Shown: positions 6,011 to 10,747 of the stretch, piece after piece | Numbering within the stretch: the first letter of the stretch is position 1 | Layout: each line of letters starts with the position of its first letter | Assembly (NCBI GenBank): GCA_934446485.1 | Contig: CAKSEM010000033.1 | Span: forward strand, 1-10,747 | Direction: 5' to 3' | Length of the DNA stretch: 10,747 nt | From: an uncultured Eubacteriales bacterium | GTDB lineage: Bacteria > Bacillota > Clostridia > Oscillospirales > CAG-272 | Made by a program: the position numbers and the translations under genes | Notes under the pieces: generated by a model | The model's database searches: none | Told to the model about the DNA's origin: nothing | Seen by the model: the letters and a program-made list of their open reading frames with translations, nothing else

Positions 6011-6892
6011 TCAGCTCTCCGCACCGTCGGAATTCTGTGCGGAAAGCTCCGACAGCTCTCCGAATCTGTACCCCATCTCGTGCCATGAATCTATGAGATC
6101 GCCGAGTATCGCGGCATTCGTCGCCGATGTCGGATGCAGGAGTATTATCTCACCGTTGTGCGTACCGGCAAGCACCTTGCGCTTTGCCCTCTCCGGGCTC
6201 ATCTGACAGTCATTGTCCCAATCCGCATAGGCAAAGCTCCACATAACTGTACTGTAACCGAGTTCGCGCGCCCACACTATATTCTGATGTGTGAACTTTC
6301 CCTCCGGCGGCCGGTAAAAATGCGCCATCTCACATCCGATATACTCTTTGTACACTTTCTCAAGCGCAGACAGCTCGGACGAGAACTCTTCCTTGGTCAC
6401 GACCTTCGTCATATCGCGGTGCTTCGCCGTGTGGTTGCATACCGTATGGCCCTCGTCAGCCATACGTCTGACGAGCTCGGTATCGTGAGTTATAAGATTT
6501 TCAAGTATAAAAAATGCCCCCTTGACATCACGGTCGCGAAGAGTATCGAGTATCTTTGCAACATTTCCGTTCTCGTATCCGGCGTCAAATGTCAAATATA
6601 TAACACGGTCTGCGGACTCGGGATCGGAGTGCGTACGGTCAACGTAGTATCCGCCCTCATCCTCTATAAATTTCATATCCGGGTCGCACTCGGGAATCTT
6701 GCCGTCTGTAACGTGACGGCAGTACCAGCTATACGCCTGACCTCCGTCTTTCCCGACATTCTCCGATACAGGTAGATTCCGCGTACCGCAGTCGTAAGTG
6801 AGCGTCGGCTCGGCTTCGCCGCCGGAAGCCGCCGCAGAAGCCGTCGTGCATATGAGTACGGCGCTGATTATCGTTCCGATCAGATTACGCAT
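6011..6892 (-). CDS. pdaA: Delta-lactam-biosynthetic de-N-acetylase, PdaA-type
   Basis: The 293-residue protein has a cleavable signal peptide (about residues 1-22) and a NodB domain in the PdaA form. TFDAGYENG at 101-109 is the diagnostic motif of spore-cortex deacetylases (Asp103 base; the second Asp of ordinary CE4 enzymes is replaced by Ala). NHTAKH (His154, His158), RPPEGKF (194-200), WSFAYADW (218-225) and LLHPTS (251-256) follow in the expected order. PdaA removes the acetyl group from N-acetylmuramic acid as the step leading to muramic-delta-lactam in spore cortex, which germination lytic enzymes recognise. This supports a spore-forming host. The ATG has GGAGG (6897-6901) four bases upstream. 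It is the first gene of a two-gene unit with the CE4 deacetylase. No sigma-A-like promoter was found upstream; a forespore sigma factor would be expected from B. subtilis pdaA, but I could not match its consensus with confidence. Confidence 0.9.
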   Translation of the reverse strand: MRNLIGTIISAVLICTTASAAASGGEAEPTLTYDCGTRNLPVSENVGKDGGQAYSWYCRHVTDGKIPECDPDMKFIEDEGGYYVDRTHSDPESADRVIYLTFDAGYENGNVAKILDTLRDRDVKGAFFILENLITHDTELVRRMADEGHTVCNHTAKHRDMTKVVTKEEFSSELSALEKVYKEYIGCEMAHFYRPPEGKFTHQNIVWARELGYSTVMWSFAYADWDNDCQMSPERAKRKVLAGTHNGEIILLHPTSATNAAILGDLIDSWHEMGYRFGELSELSAQNSDGAES

Positions 6893-7217
6893 AAGTCCTC
6901 CAAGTCAAGATTAAACTGTATTTTTGACGTGACGTGTGTGTACCGTCCCGATCGCTTCTTATTTTTTGCCGTATTCCGCCGCATAACCGCTGAAAATTAT
7001 GTATTTCCCCCCACAGTTGTACCTGAATATTCAAAAACAGACTTCTGTTCATGAAATATAGTTTAGTGTTAATTTTCAGTTGGATATATTGCCGATTAAA
7101 AAATGTCCCTCAACTATTGATTTTAATCTTTGTTTTTGTTATAATAAGTCTGTACAAATATATGGCAGCCGTGTGCTGTTCGCAATAAATCTTAAATCAA
7201 AGTAACGGGAGACAGTT
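6893..7217. other. Divergent intergenic region with several inverted repeats
   Basis: This 325-base stretch separates the pdaA unit from ptsH and holds no gene that I can support. Besides the ptsH promoter it contains the 14-base palindrome AACAGACTTCTGTT (7036-7049); 10-base arms CTGAAAATTA (6990-6999) and TAATTTTCAG (7070-7079) roughly centred on that palindrome; and 8-base arms GATTAAAA (7094-7101) and TTTTAATC (7121-7128), the second of which overlaps the ptsH -35 element. Near the pdaA side is a short direct repeat, TGACG TGACG (about 6925-6934). No clear minus-strand promoter was identified. Confidence 0.6.
7117..7145 (+). promoter_or_regulatory. Sigma-A-type promoter for ptsH
   Basis: TTGATT at 7117-7122 and a perfect TATAAT at 7140-7145 are 17 bases apart, and the -10 is extended by TGT (7137-7139). 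Transcription should begin near 7152, giving a leader of about 66 nt. The strength of the site fits a highly expressed phosphotransferase component. An inverted repeat arm (7121-7128) overlaps the -35 region. Confidence 0.85.
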
Positions 7218-7481
7218 ATGATTTCACGCGAAGTAACAATCAAAAACAATGTCGGACTTCATGCAAGGCCTGCAACCTTTTTCATTCAGAAGGCCAATGC
7301 ATACAAGAGCTCCGTTTGGGTCGAGAAGGATGACAGGCGCGTTAACGCAAAGAGTCTCCTCGGTGTCCTCTCTCTCGGGATCGTCAAGGGCATGACCGTC
7401 ACTATATATGCCGACGGTGTAGACGAGGCTGAAGCAATCGAGGGTATTGCCGAACTCGTGAACACCGGTTTCACCGAGTGA
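7218..7481 (+). CDS. ptsH: Phosphocarrier protein HPr
   Basis: The 87-residue protein is a full-length HPr. The active-site motif GLHARPAT places the phosphorylatable histidine at residue 15, where enzyme I donates phosphate that HPr passes on to sugar-specific EIIA domains of the phosphotransferase system. Ser46, in NAKSLLG, is the target of HPr kinase/phosphorylase in Gram-positive bacteria, and P-Ser-HPr is the corepressor of CcpA. Because His15 is kept, this is HPr and not the regulatory paralogue Crh, which lacks that histidine. GGGAG (7207-7211) lies six bases before the ATG. The gene has its own promoter and a terminator directly after it. No enzyme I gene is nearby. Confidence 0.96.
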   Translation: MISREVTIKNNVGLHARPATFFIQKANAYKSSVWVEKDDRRVNAKSLLGVLSLGIVKGMTVTIYADGVDEAEAIEGIAELVNTGFTE

Positions 7482-7503
7482 TCTTATAAGAGTGGCTCAT
7501 TCT

Positions 7504-7557
7504 GTGCCTTGTCCTGCTTGCCGACGCGACCGCCGCATGGGACAAGGCACTTTCTTT
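7504..7557 (+). terminator. Intrinsic terminator after ptsH
   Basis: An 11-bp stem GTGCCTTGTCC / GGACAAGGCAC (7504-7514, 7540-7550) closes a 25-base GC-rich loop and is followed by TTTCTTT (7551-7557). It should end the ptsH transcript, at least in part. No promoter is evident between it and uvrC, so some read-through or an undetected promoter must supply uvrC. Confidence 0.82.
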
Positions 7558-7622
7558 AAGCTGACGCGCGGTAAAGCCGTGCGATGATCAATGCAAATCT
7601 GTTCGGGGAGGCAACGGGTTAC

Positions 7623-9503
7623 ATGGCGTACAAAAAGAACTCAACTGCACGGGATCTTGGCGCGCTGCGCGCCAAAGCTGCCGCGCTTCCCCGCTCACCG
7701 GGTGTATATATCATGCACGGCGCAGGAGATGAAATCATCTATGTCGGAAAATCACGGTCGCTCCGCGACCGTGTCTCACAGTATTTTCACGGCACGCATG
7801 ACACAAAGACCGAACGTATGGCGGACTCCGTATACAGTTTTGACTTTATTACCTGTTCTTCGGAAATGGAAGCACTGTCGCTGGAAAACCGACTCATCAA
7901 GCATCACACCCCAAAGTACAATATCCGCTTGAAGGACGCTAAGAGTTATCCGTATATACGGCTCGATCACAAGTCCGAATATCCGAGAATCACTATGACA
8001 CGAACCCGTCTTTCCGACGGCGCGCTCTACTTCGGACCGTATTCCTCAACATCGACTGTATATTCAGTCATATCTTCGCTTGAACGCTCACTCGGCATCC
8101 CGTCCTGCAAGCATCGCTTTCCTGCCGATATCCGCAAAACTCGCCCATGTGTAAATTACCAGATCGGGCGGTGCTGCGGAGTCTGCACAGGTAATGTCAC
8201 GCCCGCCGATTACCGCCGTCTGATCGATACTGCTGTTGAAATACTTCGCGGCGGAACCGCTGGACCGATCCGTGAGCTTTCCTCCGACATGGAGCGATAT
8301 TCAGCTAATCTGCAATTTGAAGAAGCGGCTCGGTGCCGCGACACAATCGCAGCGCTTCGGCGGCTGGGTGAAAGACAGACGGCAGTAACATCTCCCGATA
8401 CCGAATGTGACGTGTTCGGCTTCTGCCCTGCACAGGACAACGCCTCGGCGCATGACAGCATATCCGTATTCTTTATCAGAAGCGGATATATCTCAGACCG
8501 TGATCACTATCTTTTTGAAGACACAGCTATAATCGAAGAATCCGACGAATCCCCGCTCGCTTCGTTCATTACACGGCTCTATGACCGCAGGGAGTACATC
8601 CCACACGAGGTGCTGCTCTCTTTTGACCTGTCAGATTCGGATCATGAGCTCGTGTCCGGATATCTTTCAAAGCGCGCTGGACGGCACGTCACGTTGAAAA
8701 CGCCCAAGCGTGGGGCATCGCGTTCGCTCTGTGCACTTGCGGTTCAGGACGCAGGTTTTCACGCGGAAAACAAAGTATCGAAGAGCCGTGCCACTGAGCG
8801 TATGCTCGGGCGACTCGCCGAGCTTCTGAGTCTTGAAGTACTTCCCGAACGGATAGAAGCCTATGATATATCCAATCTCGGTTCAGAACACATAACCGCA
8901 GGAATGGTTGCCGCAGTAGAAGGACATCTGAAGCGTAGTGAATACCGAACATATTCAATCGCCTCAAACGGTGCCCCCGACGACTATGCCGCTATGCGCG
9001 AGGCAGTTCTCAGACGTATGGCTCACACATCCGATACACTGCCGGACGGTTCGCGCGCCCCATCGCCCGATCTAATTCTTCTCGACGGAGGCGCAGGACA
9101 CGTAAGCGTAATCAGTCAAGCGCTCGATGAACACGGATACTTTGTTCCCGTGTTCGGTATGGTAAAGGATGAACATCACAAAACGAGAACACTCGTCTCA
9201 GCGGACGGAGAGATCGACATATCCAAACAGACCGATATCTTTCGCTTTGTATACTTGCTTCAGGAAGAAGTGCACCGTTACACGGTCGGACGGATGTCGA
9301 AAGCAAAGCGCCGAACTCTGCGCAGGTCATCTCTCGAAAATATACCCGGAATCGGTCCCGCAAAGGCCAAACGTCTGCTCTCACATTTAAAGACGTTCGG
9401 TGCAGTAAAGAACGCCGATATTGAGTCACTTGCTGCCGCACCGGGGATATCTCAAAGCGACGCGGCAACCGTATACGAATACTTTCACAAAGACGAAAAG
9501 TGA
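7623..9503 (+). CDS. uvrC: Excinuclease ABC subunit C
   Basis: UvrC makes both incisions in nucleotide excision repair after UvrA/UvrB find damage. The 626-residue protein, close to the usual 600-odd, shows all domains. There is an N-terminal GIY-YIG nuclease (GVYIM and IIYVGKS, about residues 27-105). A cysteine cluster that binds an iron-sulfur centre in the family follows (Cys162, 176, 184/185, 188). Then come a UVR motif that contacts UvrB (about 217-252), an RNase H-like nuclease with YDIS (Asp415) and LLDGG (Asp488) and KDEHHKTR, and a C-terminal helix-hairpin-helix pair starting at NIPGIGPAKAKRL (about 573). The ATG at 7623 was chosen for the GGGGAGG at 7605-7611, although the 11-base spacer is long. 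An in-frame ATG at 7584 adds 13 residues, has no ribosome binding site and abuts a hairpin (7565-7583). rsmD follows after 39 bases. Confidence 0.96.
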   Translation: MAYKKNSTARDLGALRAKAAALPRSPGVYIMHGAGDEIIYVGKSRSLRDRVSQYFHGTHDTKTERMADSVYSFDFITCSSEMEALSLENRLIKHHTPKYNIRLKDAKSYPYIRLDHKSEYPRITMTRTRLSDGALYFGPYSSTSTVYSVISSLERSLGIPSCKHRFPADIRKTRPCVNYQIGRCCGVCTGNVTPADYRRLIDTAVEILRGGTAGPIRELSSDMERYSANLQFEEAARCRDTIAALRRLGERQTAVTSPDTECDVFGFCPAQDNASAHDSISVFFIRSGYISDRDHYLFEDTAIIEESDESPLASFITRLYDRREYIPHEVLLSFDLSDSDHELVSGYLSKRAGRHVTLKTPKRGASRSLCALAVQDAGFHAENKVSKSRATERMLGRLAELLSLEVLPERIEAYDISNLGSEHITAGMVAAVEGHLKRSEYRTYSIASNGAPDDYAAMREAVLRRMAHTSDTLPDGSRAPSPDLILLDGGAGHVSVISQALDEHGYFVPVFGMVKDEHHKTRTLVSADGEIDISKQTDIFRFVYLLQEEVHRYTVGRMSKAKRRTLRRSSLENIPGIGPAKAKRLLSHLKTFGAVKNADIESLAAAPGISQSDAATVYEYFHKDEK

Positions 9504-9542
9504 ACCGTGTAATAACAGCACGGAATTCAGGAAGGAGTTTAT

Positions 9543-10187
9543 ATGAGAATTATTACAGGCAGTGCACGAGGAACAAGGCTCACAACGCTCGACTCGGATG
9601 CAACCCGCCCAACCGCAGAAAAGGTCAAAGAAGCGATCTTTTCAATGATACAGTTTGATATAGAAGGACGGCGCGTGCTTGATCTGTTCGGCGGATCGGG
9701 TCAGTTGGCGCTCGAGGCGCTCTCGCGCGGAGCAGCCAAGGCAACGATAATCGATGAATCCCGCGATGCGGTAAATGTGATAATTGACAACGCCAAACAC
9801 GCAAAGCTTTATGACCGCTGCCGTATAGCTGCAGCCTCATATGACACATATCTGCGCGGTTTTTCCGACACTGACCGCTTCAATATTGTGTTCCTCGACC
9901 CACCGTATGCATCTGACATGATGCCCGGTGCTCTAAAGATCATATCGGAGCGGAATATCTGCGCCCCGGGTGCACTGATAGTTTGCGAAACCGATACCGT
10001 TCCGTCAAAGAAGAAGCGCCTCGAGCGCAGGGACTCAGAGCTTCTTGCAGGCGCCGTCCTCCACGATGTTTTCTCGGACGATGCCGAGCTGCAGGGTCGG
10101 TTCACTGTTATAAAGAGCAATGTACACGGCAGGACACGCATAACACTGCTCTCGCTTGCCGAAGGCACCGCGGAGGCGTCGGTATGA
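9543..10187 (+). CDS. rsmD: 16S rRNA (guanine(966)-N(2))-methyltransferase RsmD
   Basis: RsmD uses S-adenosylmethionine to methylate N2 of G966 (E. coli numbering) in 16S rRNA of the small subunit. The 214-residue protein has the family N-terminus MRIITGSARG, the RPT motif followed by the EAIFSM helix, the SAM-binding loop LDLFGGSG (about 46-53) with EALSRGA after it, an acidic residue in IIDES, and the catalytic DPPY at 119-122. It is about 25 residues longer than typical members, with the extra sequence at the C-terminus. AAGGAG (9532-9537) lies five bases before the ATG. It sits 39 bases after uvrC, and its stop overlaps the start of coaD (ATGA), so it is very likely in one transcript with coaD and probably with uvrC. 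Confidence 0.95.
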   Translation: MRIITGSARGTRLTTLDSDATRPTAEKVKEAIFSMIQFDIEGRRVLDLFGGSGQLALEALSRGAAKATIIDESRDAVNVIIDNAKHAKLYDRCRIAAASYDTYLRGFSDTDRFNIVFLDPPYASDMMPGALKIISERNICAPGALIVCETDTVPSKKKRLERRDSELLAGAVLHDVFSDDAELQGRFTVIKSNVHGRTRITLLSLAEGTAEASV

Positions 10188-10681
10188 GAAAGTGTATAAT
10201 CCCGGGCAGCTTTGATCCGGTAACTGCGGGGCATGCTGCTCTCATTCGTACAGCGTGCGATATGTTCGACGAGGTTTGTGTCATGATCGTCACAAACGCT
10301 GAAAAGTCCTCCGCAATGTTCACATCGGAAGAACGCTTGGAAATACTCGAAGCTGCTTGTAAGGTAATTCGTGCCGACGGTGCATCCAACCTTACCTGCA
10401 AAGTATTTCAAGGACTCACGACCGATGCCGCAAGATCGGAGAACGCCCGATACATCGTTCGAGGAGTGAGAAGCTCTGCCGATTTCCAATACGAATATGA
10501 GCTGTCGCAGATATCGCGACGACTCGCTCCGGAGCTTATCACAGTATTTATTCCGTCAGGAGCTGAATATATTCATATCAGCTCTACTTATGTGCGCGAG
10601 CTTATCAGATACGGGCTGACCGACAGTCAAGATCTGGCAGCCGGCACATCTGAGATTATCCGCCGGCTGTACAAATCGTAA
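10184..10681 (+). CDS. coaD: Pantetheine-phosphate adenylyltransferase
   Basis: CoaD transfers AMP from ATP to 4'-phosphopantetheine, giving dephospho-CoA, the penultimate step of CoA synthesis. The 165-residue protein has the nucleotidyltransferase motif GSFDPVTAGH (8-17, the TxGH-type signature with His17), Lys41 in the NAEKSSAMF segment, VRGVR at 92-96 with the catalytic-site Arg93, and the ISST motif (132-135) that contacts nucleotide. The length matches the family (about 160). The ATG at 10184 overlaps the rsmD stop by four bases and has GGAGG (10172-10176) seven bases upstream, inside rsmD. Longer in-frame extensions into rsmD are overlap artefacts. Only 66 bases follow the stop in the window, and no terminator is visible there. 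Confidence 0.96.
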   Translation: MRKCIIPGSFDPVTAGHAALIRTACDMFDEVCVMIVTNAEKSSAMFTSEERLEILEAACKVIRADGASNLTCKVFQGLTTDAARSENARYIVRGVRSSADFQYEYELSQISRRLAPELITVFIPSGAEYIHISSTYVRELIRYGLTDSQDLAAGTSEIIRRLYKS

Positions 10682-10747
10682 TCACTGTTTCGACCGAGAA
10701 TATACGCTGTTAACATCTCATACGCGACAATAAAAGCGCTATTTTCG

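Noticed and set aside
6134..6775. Plus-strand open frame of 213 codons opposite pdaA
   Set aside because: Shadow of the pdaA coding strand, which has every deacetylase motif in order.
7036..7050. LexA (SOS) box near ptsH, given uvrC nearby
   Set aside because: The minus strand reads GAAC-AGAA-GTCT; only one half fits the Gram-positive GAAC-N4-GTTC pattern, and the site is upstream of ptsH, not uvrC.
9983..10183. Upstream extension of coaD inside rsmD
   Set aside because: CoaD family proteins begin a few residues before the GSFDP motif, and ATG 10184 has an ideal ribosome binding site and ATGA overlap.

Overview
The window reads like the chromosome of a low-to-mid GC, probably endospore-forming member of the Bacillota (Clostridia-like). 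The reasons are: sigma-A-type promoters, strong GGAGG-type ribosome binding sites, a PdaA-type muramic-delta-lactam deacetylase (a spore-cortex enzyme), an S-layer-homology (SLH) surface protein, an HPr that keeps both His15 and Ser46, and an rsmD-coaD gene pair. The genus cannot be read from the sequence. No mobile element, CRISPR array, tRNA or rRNA was seen.

Layout. At the far left a minus-strand gene probably begins just outside the window, since its Shine-Dalgarno sequence is visible. A plus-strand HD-domain hydrolase follows, with a good promoter and a roughly 180-nt leader that looks structured. A bidirectional terminator separates it from a minus-strand block (1063-6892). In transcription order (right to left) this block holds: a pdaA-type deacetylase and a canonical CE4 polysaccharide deacetylase one base apart; a large secreted protein with three SLH repeats and an SGNH esterase domain, on its own promoter and terminator; a xylose-isomerase-like TIM-barrel protein with its own promoter; and a two-pass membrane protein of unknown function with its own promoter. 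A 325-bp divergent intergenic region follows. The right arm is plus-strand housekeeping: ptsH (HPr) as a monocistronic unit with promoter and terminator, then uvrC, rsmD and coaD closely packed.

How they fit together. The minus block is mainly envelope-directed: two peptidoglycan or polysaccharide deacetylases and a wall-anchored esterase. The right arm covers carbon regulation (HPr), nucleotide excision repair (UvrC), 16S rRNA methylation (RsmD) and CoA synthesis (CoaD). rsmD and coaD overlap by ATGA and are surely co-transcribed.

No clear new multi-gene system is present. The best leads are the leader RNA candidate at 173-351, the unassigned middle and C-terminal regions of the SLH-SGNH protein, the unknown membrane protein, and several palindromes placed like operators at promoters.
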